Positions 49,614 to 58,271 are shown, counted from the stretch's first letter. The stretch: DNA of 61,664 nt from Pseudomonadota bacterium (GCA_023431205.1 JAEYXQ010000051.1:1-61664); one strand, 5' to 3'. Program-made: numbers and translations. Notes: generated by a model from the sequence alone, not told the origin.

Positions 49614-50234
49614 ATGACTGCGCCCGCCTGGCCGGAAATCTACTTCATCCGGCACGGAGAGACGCCGTGGAATGCCGAGCGCCGCTACCAGGGGCGCAAG
49701 GACATCCCACTCAACGAGAAGGGTAAAGGTCAGGCGAGCCGCAACGGCAAGCTGCTGGCCCACCTGTTCAAGGAGCGCGGACTCGACCCGCGCGCCTTCG
49801 AATGGCACGCCTCGCCTCTCGGCCGCACCCGCGAGACCATGGACCGGGTTCGCGCCGGATTTTCGATCCACCTGCCGGACGTGAAATATGACGTGCGGCT
49901 GATGGAGATTTCCTTCGGCGTGCTCGAGGGGAGCCTCCACGAGGAACTGCCGGCCAACATGGCCGTGGCAACAGGTCATCGCGACGAAACCTACTGGGAT
50001 TTCCGGCCCGAGAACGGCGAGAGCTACCGGGACGTCGAGGCGCGGCTGGTCGAGTTTGCGGCGGTGCTGACCGGCCCGTCGGTGGTGGTGGCGCATGGAG
50101 GCATTGCCCGGACCCTGCGCGTGCTGATCGAGCGGGCGCCGGTGATCGAGGTGATCAACTGGGCTCCACCGCAGGACGCCGTGATGCACTTCACCCCCGG
50201 CAGGATGGAACTGCTGCGGCCCGACGAAGGCTAG
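49614..50234 (+). CDS. Histidine phosphatase (phosphoglycerate mutase-like)
   Basis: 206 residues. Catalytic IRHGETPWNAERRYQGRKDIPLNEKG with the phosphohistidine RHG, HASPLGRTRETMDRV, and the second histidine in VVVAHGGIARTLRVL. This is the cofactor-dependent PGAM / broad-specificity phosphatase clan (GpmB/CobC group). A true glycolytic mutase cannot be distinguished from a phosphatase here. It follows fabI by 50 bp, as in many relatives. It converges with the MBL-fold gene on a shared CTAG. Confidence 0.88.
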   Translation: MTAPAWPEIYFIRHGETPWNAERRYQGRKDIPLNEKGKGQASRNGKLLAHLFKERGLDPRAFEWHASPLGRTRETMDRVRAGFSIHLPDVKYDVRLMEISFGVLEGSLHEELPANMAVATGHRDETYWDFRPENGESYRDVEARLVEFAAVLTGPSVVVAHGGIARTLRVLIERAPVIEVINWAPPQDAVMHFTPGRMELLRPDEG

Positions 50235-51070
50235 TGGCCCTCGCGCAGGTGTTCGGGCGGCGCGATCTGCTCGAACTCGCTGGCGAGTTGCCGCAAGGCC
50301 TGGCGCATCTCTTCGCCGGCAGCGGCGCGGCCGTGGCCGGTGATGACGAGTTCCGGCTCGAGCGCCGCCAGCCGCCGCACCGATTCCGCCGAAGCGATCC
50401 AATCCGGGGTGAAATAGCGCGGCGGGCCGTGCATCTCCGGCTTCTGCGTCATCACCTCGTACGCCGATTCCTGACCGGTGGTGATAAAGGCATCGGCGGA
50501 AATGAGGCTGCGGTCGGCTTCGCGCCAGAGCGCGATCTGCCCCGGCGTGTGGCCGGGCACATGCACCCAGCGCCAGCCCGGCAGGTGCGGGACGCTGCCA
50601 TCTTCGGGCAGCAGGCGTAAGCGTTCGGACACATCGACCGGCGTTCGCGGGAACATCGGCGCGAGCTTGGGCATTACGCCGCCATCGGCCTTGGTGTCGG
50701 GTGTTGGGTAGCTGGCCTTGCCGGTGAGATACGGCGCTTCGAGCGGATGGGCATAGACCGGCACGTCCCATTCACGGCTGAGGCTCTCGAGAGCACCGAC
50801 ATGGTCAAAATGGCCGTGCGTCTGTATGATGGCCGCCGGTGGGTTGTCACGGCCAAACCGCGCATGTGCGGCGTCGCGGATAGAACCGGCCGAGCCGATG
50901 ATGCCGGTATCGACCAGCACCCAGCCCGATTGTCCGGGCCTGCCGATGAACACGACATTGACCAGCACCGTCCGCAGATAGGCAAGATCGGGCGCGATTT
51001 CGTGCGTACCGCCGCCGCCGTCTCGATCCTGGGCCAGGGCTCGGTCGGAAAGGGGGATCTGAACCGTCAT
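50231..51070 (-). CDS. MBL-fold metallo-hydrolase
   Basis: 279 residues from ATG 51070. Metallo-beta-lactamase fold with the zinc motif THGHFDHVGAL, the later ligands HVPGHTPGQIALW and SADAFIT, and the C-terminal VITGHGRA. It is close to the glyoxalase-II / lactonase-like hydrolases; a beta-lactamase role is not suggested. No signal peptide is seen. It is divergent from aroC by about 130 bp. Confidence 0.88.
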   Translation of the reverse strand: MTVQIPLSDRALAQDRDGGGGTHEIAPDLAYLRTVLVNVVFIGRPGQSGWVLVDTGIIGSAGSIRDAAHARFGRDNPPAAIIQTHGHFDHVGALESLSREWDVPVYAHPLEAPYLTGKASYPTPDTKADGGVMPKLAPMFPRTPVDVSERLRLLPEDGSVPHLPGWRWVHVPGHTPGQIALWREADRSLISADAFITTGQESAYEVMTQKPEMHGPPRYFTPDWIASAESVRRLAALEPELVITGHGRAAAGEEMRQALRQLASEFEQIAPPEHLREGH

Positions 51071-51201
51071 TGCTGTTCTCCTCGCGCGGGAGAAGAAGTC
51101 GAGAGCGCCGCGAGGGTTCGGCCGCATGCGGCGTGTTAAGGCGCCTCGATTGACCCGGGCGCTGCCGCTGCCCTAAACAGGCGGCCAACAGGGGCTGCGC
51201 C

Positions 51202-52317
51202 ATGTCGTTCAATACCTTCGGGCATCTTTTCCGCTTCACCACCTGGGGCGAGAGCCACGGGCCGGCGCTCGGCGTGGTCGTCGACGGTTGCCCGCCGGGA
51301 CTGCTGCTGACCCCCGAGATGATCCAGCGCGATCTCGACCGGCGCAAGCCGGGGCAGTCGAAGTTCACCACCCAGCGGCGCGAGGCCGACGAAGTACGCA
51401 TCCTTTCGGGCGTGTTCGAGGACGAGCGCACCGAAGGGCCGCGCACCACCGGCACGCCGATCTCGCTGATGATCGAGAATACGGACCAGCGGTCCAAGGA
51501 CTATTCCGACATCCGTGACAAGTATCGCCCCGGCCACGCCGACTACACCTATGACCAGAAATACGGCATCCGCGACTATCGCGGCGGTGGCCGCACTTCG
51601 GCGCGCGAGACGGCGGCGCGGGTGGCGGCAGGTGCGGTGGCGCGGCAGGTGCTCAAGGGCGTCACCGTCCGCGCCAGCCTGGTGCAGGTCGGGCCGCACA
51701 AGATCGACTATGGCCGTTTCGACTGGAACGAGATCGACAGCAACCCCTTCTTCTGCGCCGATCCGGTGGCCGCCGGGCATTGGGCCGACTATCTCGATGG
51801 CATTCGCCGGGACGGCAACTCCGTCGGCGCCGTGATCGAAGTCGTGGCCGAAGGCGTGCCCGCGGGCTGGGGCGCGCCGGTCTACGGCAAGCTCAGTGCC
51901 GACCTGGCGTCGGCGATGATGAGCATCAATGCGGTGAAGGCCGTGGAGATCGGCGCCGGCTTCGAAGCCGCAAGCCTGACCGGCGTCGAGAACGCCGACC
52001 AGATGCGGGCAGGCCCGGAGCAGCCCTACTTTCTCTCCAACAAGGCCGGCGGCATCCTCGGGGGCATCAGCAATGGCGACCCGATCGTCTGCCGCTTTGC
52101 GGTGAAGCCCACCTCCTCGATCATCACGCCGCGCCAGACGGTGACCACAAGCAACGAGGACACCGACATCATCACCAAGGGCCGGCACGACCCCTGTGTC
52201 GGTATCCGGGCAGTGCCGGTGGGCGAGGCGATGATGGCCTGCGTGCTGGCCGATCACTATCTGCGCCACCGCGGCCAGACCGGCCGCGAAGGTGCGCTGG
52301 GGTTCGAGCCGAAGTGA
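51202..52317 (+). CDS. aroC: Chorismate synthase
   Basis: 371 residues. Final shikimate-pathway enzyme: it converts EPSP to chorismate with reduced FMN. Signatures: FRFTTWGESHGPALGVVVDGCPPG at the start, RRPGQS-like RRKPGQSKFTTQRREAD, DYRGGGRTSARETAARVAAGAVA, GGILGGISNGDPI and the C-terminal RHDPCVGIRAVPVGEAM. Complete, expected length. It converges with tlyA across a Y/Z hairpin repeat. Confidence 0.97.
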   Translation: MSFNTFGHLFRFTTWGESHGPALGVVVDGCPPGLLLTPEMIQRDLDRRKPGQSKFTTQRREADEVRILSGVFEDERTEGPRTTGTPISLMIENTDQRSKDYSDIRDKYRPGHADYTYDQKYGIRDYRGGGRTSARETAARVAAGAVARQVLKGVTVRASLVQVGPHKIDYGRFDWNEIDSNPFFCADPVAAGHWADYLDGIRRDGNSVGAVIEVVAEGVPAGWGAPVYGKLSADLASAMMSINAVKAVEIGAGFEAASLTGVENADQMRAGPEQPYFLSNKAGGILGGISNGDPIVCRFAVKPTSSIITPRQTVTTSNEDTDIITKGRHDPCVGIRAVPVGEAMMACVLADHYLRHRGQTGREGALGFEPK

Positions 52318-52336
52318 AGCGCCGGCATTTCGCAGA

Positions 52337-52415
52337 CCTCATGGTGAGCCCGTCGGACCACGAGATCCGTGACACCGTGGCCGCGACCTCGTCTTTCGAC
52401 AGGCTCAGGATGAGG
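52337..52415. repeat. Composite Y/Z hairpin repeat, copy 4
   Basis: Y reverse at 52337-52365 (CCTCATGGT ... ACCACGAGA) and Z forward at 52387-52415 (CCTCGTCTT ... AGGATGAGG). Outward-facing form as in copy 2. It fills the gap between aroC and tlyA and abuts the tlyA stop codon at 52417. Confidence 0.8.
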
Positions 52416-52416
52416 T

Positions 52417-53178
52417 CTATGAGAGGACAGCCGAGGTCCAGTCTGCCCGCCTGAACACCAGCACCGTTTCGCGGTTGCCGTCGCCGCCGGCAATGGGGGA
52501 GGGGACTGACAGGAAGTGCGGGAAGCCGGTAGTCTCGACGAAGGCGATCACTTCCGCCATGGCGCGCGCGCTTTCCGCCGCGTCGGTGACGATGCCGCCC
52601 TTGCCGACATGCTCGCGGCCAACCTCGAATTGCGGCTTGAACAGGATGACCGCATCGGCGGCAGGCGCACAGAGCGCCAGGGGAGCGGCGAGCACCTTGG
52701 TAACCGAGACGAAGCTGATGTCGGAGACGACGACGTCGATGGGCTCGGCGATGGTATCGGCCGTGAGGTCCCGGGCATTGGTGCCCTCGAGGCTGACCAC
52801 CCGAGGCTCTGCGCGCAGGCCCGGATGCAACTGCTCGTGCCCCACATCGACAGCATAGACGCGCGCCGCGCCACGCTCCAGCAGCACCTGCGTGAACCCG
52901 CCGGTGGAGGAGCCGACATCGAGACAGACTCGGCCGTCGACCGCGACACCGCCGGCGTCCAGACCGGCGATCAGCTTGAGGGCGGCGCGAGAGACATAGC
53001 TCGTCGCAGGATCGGCGATGGCAATGGCGTCATCGGGCCCCACCTGCTGGTTGGGCTTGCCGGCGACCACGCCATTGACGGTGACGGTGCCGCGCAGGAT
53101 GGCGTCGCGAGCCCGGGAACGGCTGGGGGACAGCCCCCGCTGCTCCAGCGCCTGATCGAGCCGGATGCGCCCGCTCAC
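52417..53178 (-). CDS. tlyA: TlyA-family rRNA methyltransferase / hemolysin-like
   Basis: 253 residues. An N-terminal S4 RNA-binding domain (RLDQALEQRGLSPSRSRARDAILRG, VTVNGV) is joined to an RrmJ-like SAM domain (VCLDVGSSTGGFTQVLLERGA, VYAVDVGHEQLHPGLR, VVVSDISFVSV, ILFKPQFEVGREHVGKGG). TlyA 2'-O-methylates cytidines in 16S and 23S rRNA, which affects capreomycin sensitivity. Its start overlaps the stop of the SCO gene by 4 bases. In many alphaproteobacteria dxs precedes tlyA; here the SCO gene does. Confidence 0.92.
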   Translation of the reverse strand: MSGRIRLDQALEQRGLSPSRSRARDAILRGTVTVNGVVAGKPNQQVGPDDAIAIADPATSYVSRAALKLIAGLDAGGVAVDGRVCLDVGSSTGGFTQVLLERGAARVYAVDVGHEQLHPGLRAEPRVVSLEGTNARDLTADTIAEPIDVVVSDISFVSVTKVLAAPLALCAPAADAVILFKPQFEVGREHVGKGGIVTDAAESARAMAEVIAFVETTGFPHFLSVPSPIAGGDGNRETVLVFRRADWTSAVLS

Positions 53179-53774
53179 CCCTCGACCAGCCGCTTCACCT
53201 TGGCAACGGCGGTGTCCTGGGATTCCTGGTAGGCGATGGTGCCCTCGAACTGGCCATTCTCGTTGATCAGGAAGGTCAGGGCCGAGTGGTTGACGAGGTA
53301 GTACGGATCATCCGGCTCCCCCACTTTCTCGGCGAACACGCCGAACGCCTTCTTGGCATTCTCGGTTTCCTCGGGCGAACCGACGAGGCCGATGATCGAG
53401 GGATCGAAGGCTTCCACATAGTCCTTGACCATCTCCGGCGTGTCGCGCTCGGGATCGACGGTGACGAAGATGATGCGCAGGTCCTCCGGCCCGAGGTCGA
53501 GGGCCGCGCGCCACGCGGTGGTCTCCGCCAGCGTCGTTGGGCAGACGTCGGGACAGAAGGTGTAGCCGAAAAAGATCAGGCTCGGCGTGCCGCGCAGGTC
53601 GTTCTGCGTGAAGGTGCCGCCCGTGGTGGAGGCGAGGGCGAATTCCTGCCCCGTCACCCCCAGCGGTCGCTGCGGTGGGCGCAGGAAATAGAGTGCGGTG
53701 GCGCCGATGGCGGCAACCGCCACCAGCACCCACAGGACGATGCGGAAGGTACGCAGGGACTTTGCGCTGGCCAT
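53175..53774 (-). CDS. SCO1/SenC copper-chaperone family protein
   Basis: 199 residues from ATG 53774. A single N-terminal membrane anchor (IVLWVLVAVAAIGATALYFL) then a thioredoxin-like SCO domain: FFGYTFCPDVCPTTL with the CxxxC copper motif, IIFVTVDPERDTPEMVKDY, and the copper-ligand histidine in LVNHSALTFL. It likely delivers copper to the CuA site of cytochrome oxidase. The stop overlaps the tlyA start (ATGA) and xseB lies 4 bp upstream, so xseB-sco-tlyA is one unit. Confidence 0.93.
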   Translation of the reverse strand: MASAKSLRTFRIVLWVLVAVAAIGATALYFLRPPQRPLGVTGQEFALASTTGGTFTQNDLRGTPSLIFFGYTFCPDVCPTTLAETTAWRAALDLGPEDLRIIFVTVDPERDTPEMVKDYVEAFDPSIIGLVGSPEETENAKKAFGVFAEKVGEPDDPYYLVNHSALTFLINENGQFEGTIAYQESQDTAVAKVKRLVEG

Positions 53775-53778
53775 GGTC

Positions 53779-54021
53779 TCAGGGGTCCAGCGGCTCGGTG
53801 CCGGTGGCACGGCCGTCGCGCGACAGCGTGATCTTCTCGATCCGTGCTTCGGCAGTCTGCAGCAGGGTCTCGCAGTGCTTCTTCAGCGCTTCGCCGCGCT
53901 CATAGATGGAAATCGACTCGGCCAGTGGCGCGCGGCCGGTTTCCAGCTTCTGCACGATTTCCTCGAGCTGCTGCAGCGCTGCCTCGAAGCTCAGCGCGCT
54001 GATGTCGTCGGTCTCCGCCAT
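53779..54021 (-). CDS. xseB: Exodeoxyribonuclease VII small subunit
   Basis: 80 residues. The small XseB chain binds the large XseA subunit to make ExoVII, which degrades single-stranded DNA. Typical sequence: LSFEAALQQLEEIVQKLETGRAPLAESISIYERGEAL followed by a short helix and a polar tail. xseA is not in this window. It lies 8 bp after the deacetylase gene and 4 bp before the SCO gene. Confidence 0.95.
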   Translation of the reverse strand: MAETDDISALSFEAALQQLEEIVQKLETGRAPLAESISIYERGEALKKHCETLLQTAEARIEKITLSRDGRATGTEPLDP

Positions 54022-54029
54022 GACTGCTC

Positions 54030-54977
54030 CTAATCGTCGAGGCGGCCGACCGCCCCATCCATCAGCATGGCCACATGGTGCGACACACCCTGGGCCAGGC
54101 CCTTGAGGTCATAGCCACCTTCCAGCAGCGAAACAATGCGGTTGCCGCAGGCGCGGTCGGCCACGTCCATCAGCTTGCCGGTCAACCAGCTGAAATCGCC
54201 GCCGTCCCATTGAAGCTGCGCCAATGGGTCGCGCTGATGCGCATCGAACCCGGCCGAGATCAGCAGCAGGTCCGGCCCGAAATCGACCAGCGCCGGCAGG
54301 ATGGTGCCGAGATAGGCCTCGCGCATCGCCTCCGTACCGGAGCTCGGCGCCAGCGGCACGTTGCAGATATTGCCCACGCCCCGCTCACGCGGGCTGCCGG
54401 TGCCGGGATAGAGCGGCATCTGGTGGCTCGAGGCATAGAACACCGTGGGGTCGGTCTTGAAGATGTCCTCGGTGCCGTTGCCGTGGTGGACGTCGAAATC
54501 GACGATGGCGATGCGCTCGGCGCCATATTTGCGCTGCGCTTCCCGCGCCACGATGGCAACGGTGTTGACGAGGCAGAACCCCATCGGCCTGGCGATTTCG
54601 GCGTGATGCCCGGGCGGGCGGATGGCGCAGAAAGCGTTGTCGGCCTCGCCCAGCAGCACCGCATCGAGCGCTTCCAGCGCTCCCCCGAGGCCGGTGCCAG
54701 CGACATCCATTGAGTCGGCTGAAATGAAGGTGTCCTCGTCGAGCTGGCCGATGCCTTCGGCCGGCCGGGCGTCGCGCAGCCGGGCCAGGTAGCCGCCGTC
54801 ATGGACGAGTTCCGCCAGCGCCAGATCGCTCGAGGGGGCAGGGCGGCGGACCAGACGGTCGAAGCGCGGGCGCGACAGCGCGTCCTCGACGGCCCGGATA
54901 CGGTCGGCACGCTCGGGGTGACCATCCGGGGTGAGATGGTCGGCAAAATTGGGCTGGGACACGAGCAGCGTGGTCAA
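54030..54977 (-). CDS. Histone-deacetylase-family protein (acetylpolyamine amidohydrolase-like)
   Basis: 315 residues if started at the TTG at 54977 (LTTLLVSQPNFADH), which matches where the family begins; no ATG fits. Class II-type HDAC fold: HPERADRIRAVEDAL, RPPGHHAEIARPMGFCLVNT (catalytic HH), VDFDVHHGNGTEDIF (zinc ligands), SAGFDAHQRDPLAQL and LLEGGYDLKGLA. Bacterial members remove acetyl groups from small amines or proteins. It heads the run to xseB and is divergent from the Sua5-type gene. Confidence 0.9.
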   Translation of the reverse strand: MTTLLVSQPNFADHLTPDGHPERADRIRAVEDALSRPRFDRLVRRPAPSSDLALAELVHDGGYLARLRDARPAEGIGQLDEDTFISADSMDVAGTGLGGALEALDAVLLGEADNAFCAIRPPGHHAEIARPMGFCLVNTVAIVAREAQRKYGAERIAIVDFDVHHGNGTEDIFKTDPTVFYASSHQMPLYPGTGSPRERGVGNICNVPLAPSSGTEAMREAYLGTILPALVDFGPDLLLISAGFDAHQRDPLAQLQWDGGDFSWLTGKLMDVADRACGNRIVSLLEGGYDLKGLAQGVSHHVAMLMDGAVGRLDD

Positions 54978-55051
54978 GATGGGTGCTTCCGCGCTGGTTT
55001 GCTGGCCTTCGTCTTGACGTGGCGGAGCGCGGTTGTCAAACAGCCGCCACC

Positions 55052-56005
55052 ATGATGAACGGCGCCCCAACGGTTCCTGAACGGCCAGACCTGGCACAAG
55101 CGGCGGCGCTGATCCGCGACGGGCAGCTCTGCGCCTTTCCCACCGAGACGGTCTACGGACTTGGCGCCGATGCCACCAATCCCGATGCGGTTTTGTCGAT
55201 CTACGAGACCAAGGGCCGGCCGCGGTTCAATCCACTGATCATCCACTGCGCCGATCTCGCCATGGCGGAGGCACTGGTGACGTTCACGCCGTTGGCGCGC
55301 GACCTGGCGGAGCGCTTCTGGCCGGGGTCACTGTCGCTGGTGCTGCCCGCAAGGGCCGGCAACGGGCTGGCGGATGTGGCGACCGCCGGGCTCGACACGG
55401 TGGCCGTGCGGATGCCCGACCATCCGCTGGCACGCGAACTGATCGCCGCGGTAGGCCGGCCAGTCGCTGCTCCATCAGCCAATCCATCGGGACGGCTGTC
55501 GCCGACGACGGCAGAACAGGTGCGCCGCGGCTTTGGTGGCCGGGTGCCGGTGCTCGATGGCGGGCCCTGCCAGGCCGGCGTGGAATCCACCATCGTGCGG
55601 GTGGAGGGGGAGCGACTGGTGCAGTTGCGCGCCGGTGCGGTGGCGCGCGAGGAGATCGCCGCGGCCATGGGCCGCCCGGTGGAGGTTGTCGGCGAAGATG
55701 CCGGCATTGCCGCCCCGGGCATGATGCTCAGCCACTACGCACCCAATGCGGGGATGCGGCTATCGGCCGAGCCGCAGCCGGGCGAGGCGTACCTCGCGTT
55801 CGGACCCCCCGCAGAGTTCGATGGGCCGACGCGCAACCTGTCTCGGGCGGGTGACCTGCGGGAGGCGGCGCGCAACCTGTTCTCGATGCTGCACGAACTC
55901 GACGCCAGCGGCGCCGGGGTGATCGCTGTGGCGCCGGTACCCGAAACCGGTCTGGGCGAGGCGATCAACGACCGCCTGCGCCGCGCGGCAGCGCCAAGGG
56001 GATAA
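55052..56005 (+). CDS. L-threonylcarbamoyladenylate synthase (Sua5 type)
   Basis: 317 residues from ATG 55052 (a second ATG follows at once). It makes threonylcarbamoyl-AMP for t6A37 tRNA modification. The YrdC domain carries GQLCAFPTETVYGLGADATN, KGRPRFNPLIIH, LVLPARAG, VAVRMPDHPLA and PSANPSGRLSPTTAEQV. After APGMMLSHYAPN comes a C-terminal Sua5 domain of about 110 residues, so it is the long two-domain form rather than TsaC. It converges with a small membrane protein across a paired hairpin repeat. Confidence 0.94.
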   Translation: MMNGAPTVPERPDLAQAAALIRDGQLCAFPTETVYGLGADATNPDAVLSIYETKGRPRFNPLIIHCADLAMAEALVTFTPLARDLAERFWPGSLSLVLPARAGNGLADVATAGLDTVAVRMPDHPLARELIAAVGRPVAAPSANPSGRLSPTTAEQVRRGFGGRVPVLDGGPCQAGVESTIVRVEGERLVQLRAGAVAREEIAAAMGRPVEVVGEDAGIAAPGMMLSHYAPNAGMRLSAEPQPGEAYLAFGPPAEFDGPTRNLSRAGDLREAARNLFSMLHELDASGAGVIAVAPVPETGLGEAINDRLRRAAAPRG

Positions 56006-56022
56006 CGCCGGAGGTTCCTTCG

Positions 56023-56140
56023 CCCCTCTCCCCTGAGGGGAGAGGGTGGGGTGAGGGGTTCACCCTCTCGGCAGGAACACCGGCGCTGAACCCTCACCCG
56101 CCGCTGCGCGGCGACCTCTCCCCTCAGGGGAGAGGTGAGG
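56023..56140. repeat. Inverted pair of CTCTCCCC hairpins (MITE-like)
   Basis: Left hairpin CCTCTCCCC-TGA-GGGGAGAGG (56025-56045) followed by GTGGGGTGAGGGGTTCA; right arm TGAACCCTCACCCGC (56088-56102), a GC hairpin and CCTCTCCCC-TCA-GGGGAGAGG (56115-56135). The arms are inverted copies with no gene between. The hairpin-plus-GGGTGGGG layout resembles the ends of the DUF559 cassette at 58224-58653. It lies between convergent genes. Confidence 0.8.
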
Positions 56141-56160
56141 CAGAGGTGCTGAACTGTGCC

Positions 56161-56496
56161 CTAGAGCCCGAAGCTGAACGCCACCATCACCGCGACCGCC
56201 GACACATACATCGTCGCCAGAACCAACAGCAGCACGCCCCACCAAGCCATTCCCGGCCGCAGCCGGCGCTGCACGAACACGGTCAGCGGGATCACCGGCG
56301 GCACGGCGAGGGTGAGCAGGATCGCCATCGGCCAGGCCCGGTCGCCGGTGAGCACCGGTTCCTGCAAGCCGCGCAGCGCGGTGACCACCGGGTCGGCGAG
56401 CGTGCCGTAAATCGCGCCGGGGAGCCCCAGCAAGACGATGCCGCCGACCATCAGGACGGCGGCAATCAGCAGGGCGATGACCAGCGCGCGGCTCAA
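56161..56496 (-). CDS. Small membrane protein of unknown function
   Basis: 111 residues with three hydrophobic spans: LVIALLIAAVLMVGGIVLLG, MAILLTLAVPPVIPLTVFV and WGVLLLVLATMYVSAVAV. Charged residues between spans 2 and 3 (QRRLRPG) suggest a cytoplasmic loop. No domain recognised. Its start overlaps the stop of the DnaJ-like gene by 4 bases, so both are translated from one message. Confidence 0.7.
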   Translation of the reverse strand: MSRALVIALLIAAVLMVGGIVLLGLPGAIYGTLADPVVTALRGLQEPVLTGDRAWPMAILLTLAVPPVIPLTVFVQRRLRPGMAWWGVLLLVLATMYVSAVAVMVAFSFGL

Positions 56497-57470
56497 TCGC
56501 GAACCGAATAGGGCTTCTGGTCGCGCAGGAACCGCGCCAGCGCCTCGAGATCCGGGTCGCCACCGGGCGGCATCACCACCCGCAGGTTCACATAGAGGTC
56601 GCCGTCATTGTAGAGGCCCTTGCCCTTGAGGCGCAGCGCCTTGGCGGTGTCGACCCCGGGGGGAAGGTTGAGTTCGACCGGGCCGTCCAGAGTGGGCACG
56701 CGCACCTTGGCCCCGAGCACGGCCTCGTAGAGCGTGATCGGCACGTCAGTGCGAATGTCGTGGCCATCCTTGCGGAAGTTCTTGGACTTCTCGAATCTGA
56801 CAGTCACCAGCGCGTCGCCCGGCTCGCCGAAGGGGCTGGTGCCACCCTGGCCCTTGAGGCGGATCTGCTGGTTTTCCTCCACCTTTTCGGGAAGCTTGAC
56901 CGACAGCACCTTGCCCGAAGGCATGCGCACCGGGATCGAGGCGGCCTTGTGGGCATCCTCGAGCGAGACGGCAACGGTGACGACGATGTCCTCGCCCTTG
57001 GTGGTGCGAGCGCCACCAGCACCGGCACCGGTGGCGCCGGCAAACCCGCTGGCTGTGCCGGTGAACGGGTCCCACTGGGCGCCGCCGCCGGGACGAGCAC
57101 CGCCCCGGGGCTGGCCGCCAAAGCCGCTCATGAACTCCTTGAGGATGTCCTCGGCCGTGAAGCCGCCGCCGCCGCCAGCGGTACGGGCGCCCGGACGGGC
57201 CCCGCCGAAACCACCGCCGCCGAACCCGGCAAAGCGCGGATTGCCGTCGGCGTCGATCTCGCCACGGTCGTACTGCGCCCGCTTCTCGGTGTTGTTCAGC
57301 AGGTCATAGGCATTGGTTGCCTCGGCGAACTTGGCGTGGGCCGAGGCGTCATCGGGGTTCTGGTCGGGGTGGAACTGCTTGGCGAGTTTGCGATAGGCAG
57401 ATTTGATCTCCTTCTCGCTCGCCGAACGGGGCACCCCGAGCACGGTATAGGGATCGCGCATCTGGTCCAT
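56493..57470 (-). CDS. DnaJ-class co-chaperone (CbpA/DnaJ C-terminal domain)
   Basis: 325 residues from ATG 57470. The J domain is at residues about 5-70 with DPYTVLGVPRSASEKEIKSAYRKLA and the HPD motif in FHPDQNP. A Gly/Phe-rich linker (FGGGGFGGARPGA) follows, then two DnaJ C-terminal beta domains (VTVAVSLEDAHKAASIPVRMPSG, LRLKGKGLYNDGDLYV). There is no zinc-finger CxxCxGxG region, so it is CbpA-like (type II). It stimulates DnaK ATPase and delivers substrates. It is divergent from pdxH. Confidence 0.92.
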   Translation of the reverse strand: MDQMRDPYTVLGVPRSASEKEIKSAYRKLAKQFHPDQNPDDASAHAKFAEATNAYDLLNNTEKRAQYDRGEIDADGNPRFAGFGGGGFGGARPGARTAGGGGGFTAEDILKEFMSGFGGQPRGGARPGGGAQWDPFTGTASGFAGATGAGAGGARTTKGEDIVVTVAVSLEDAHKAASIPVRMPSGKVLSVKLPEKVEENQQIRLKGQGGTSPFGEPGDALVTVRFEKSKNFRKDGHDIRTDVPITLYEAVLGAKVRVPTLDGPVELNLPPGVDTAKALRLKGKGLYNDGDLYVNLRVVMPPGGDPDLEALARFLRDQKPYSVRD

Positions 57471-57558
57471 TTCAATGGCTGGGGGCGTTGTCGCGCCCCG
57501 GATTTGAGTCCTATATGGCGACGCCCCCTGGGCTTGTCCAGTTTTCGGGGCAGCGGAG

Positions 57559-58188
57559 ATGCCGATGCTCGAAACGCTCACCGACCGCCTGTTCGACGAC
57601 AGCGACCGCAGCGGGCTCGACCCCGTCGCGGTGTTCGAGGAGTGGTTTGCGCTCGCCAGGGAGTCAGAGCCCAACGACCCTCATGCCATGGCGCTGGCGA
57701 CGACCGATGCCGACGGCATGCCGGACGTGCGCATGGTGCTGCTGAATGCCCGGGACGCGCGCGGCTTCTGCTTTTTCACCAATTTCGAGAGCGACAAGGG
57801 CCGGCAACTGTTGGCAAATCCGAAGGCCGCGTTCGTGATGCACTGGAAGTCACTGCGCCGGCAGGTGCGGGTGCGCGGCCCGGTGGAAGTGGTGAGCGAG
57901 GCGGAGGCGGACGCCTATTTTGGCTCCCGCCCGCGAGGCTCCCAGATCGCCTCGTCGGCCTCGCTGCAGTCGCGGCCATTGACCAGCAAGGCGGAACTGA
58001 CGGCGCGAGTCGAGGAACTGACCGAAGCGGCAGGTGACGGCCCTGTGGTCCGCCCGCCGCACTGGTCCGGCTTTCGCATCGTGCCGACTCAGATCGAGTT
58101 CTGGAAGGACGGCCAGTTCCGCCTGCACGACCGCGTCCGCTTCGTGCGCGATGGTAGTGGCTGGACCAGCGAGCGGCTTTATCCCTGA
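57559..58188 (+). CDS. pdxH: Pyridoxamine 5'-phosphate oxidase
   Basis: 209 residues. It oxidises PNP or PMP to PLP using FMN. Landmarks: MALATTDADGMPDVRMVLLNARDARGFCFFTNFES (FMN binding), VMHWKSLRRQVRVRGPVE, YFGSRPRGSQIASSASLQS and the C-terminal FWKDGQFRLHDRVRFVRD with WTSERLYP. Complete. It is divergent from the DnaJ-like gene. A DUF559 cassette begins 36 bp after its stop. Confidence 0.95.
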   Translation: MPMLETLTDRLFDDSDRSGLDPVAVFEEWFALARESEPNDPHAMALATTDADGMPDVRMVLLNARDARGFCFFTNFESDKGRQLLANPKAAFVMHWKSLRRQVRVRGPVEVVSEAEADAYFGSRPRGSQIASSASLQSRPLTSKAELTARVEELTEAAGDGPVVRPPHWSGFRIVPTQIEFWKDGQFRLHDRVRFVRDGSGWTSERLYP

Positions 58189-58223
58189 TATAACCGGAGA
58201 AACGGCAGGGGCTGAGGGCGCTG

Positions 58224-58271
58224 ATGTTCATCGTCTCCCTCCCCCTCGTGGGGAGGGATCAAGGGTGGGGG
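58224..58271. repeat. Left 48-bp inverted repeat of the DUF559 cassette
   Basis: It begins ATGTTCATCG, has the hairpin CCCTCCCC-CTCGT-GGGGAGGG and ends AGGGTGGGGG. It is identical to the reverse complement of 58606-58653 except at about four positions. The DUF559 stop codon (58259-58261 on the plus strand, TCA) falls inside it. Confidence 0.9.

Noticed and set aside
50231..51070. The MBL-fold protein as a beta-lactamase
   Set aside because: No signal peptide and the motif pattern fits the glyoxalase II / lactonase side of the fold.
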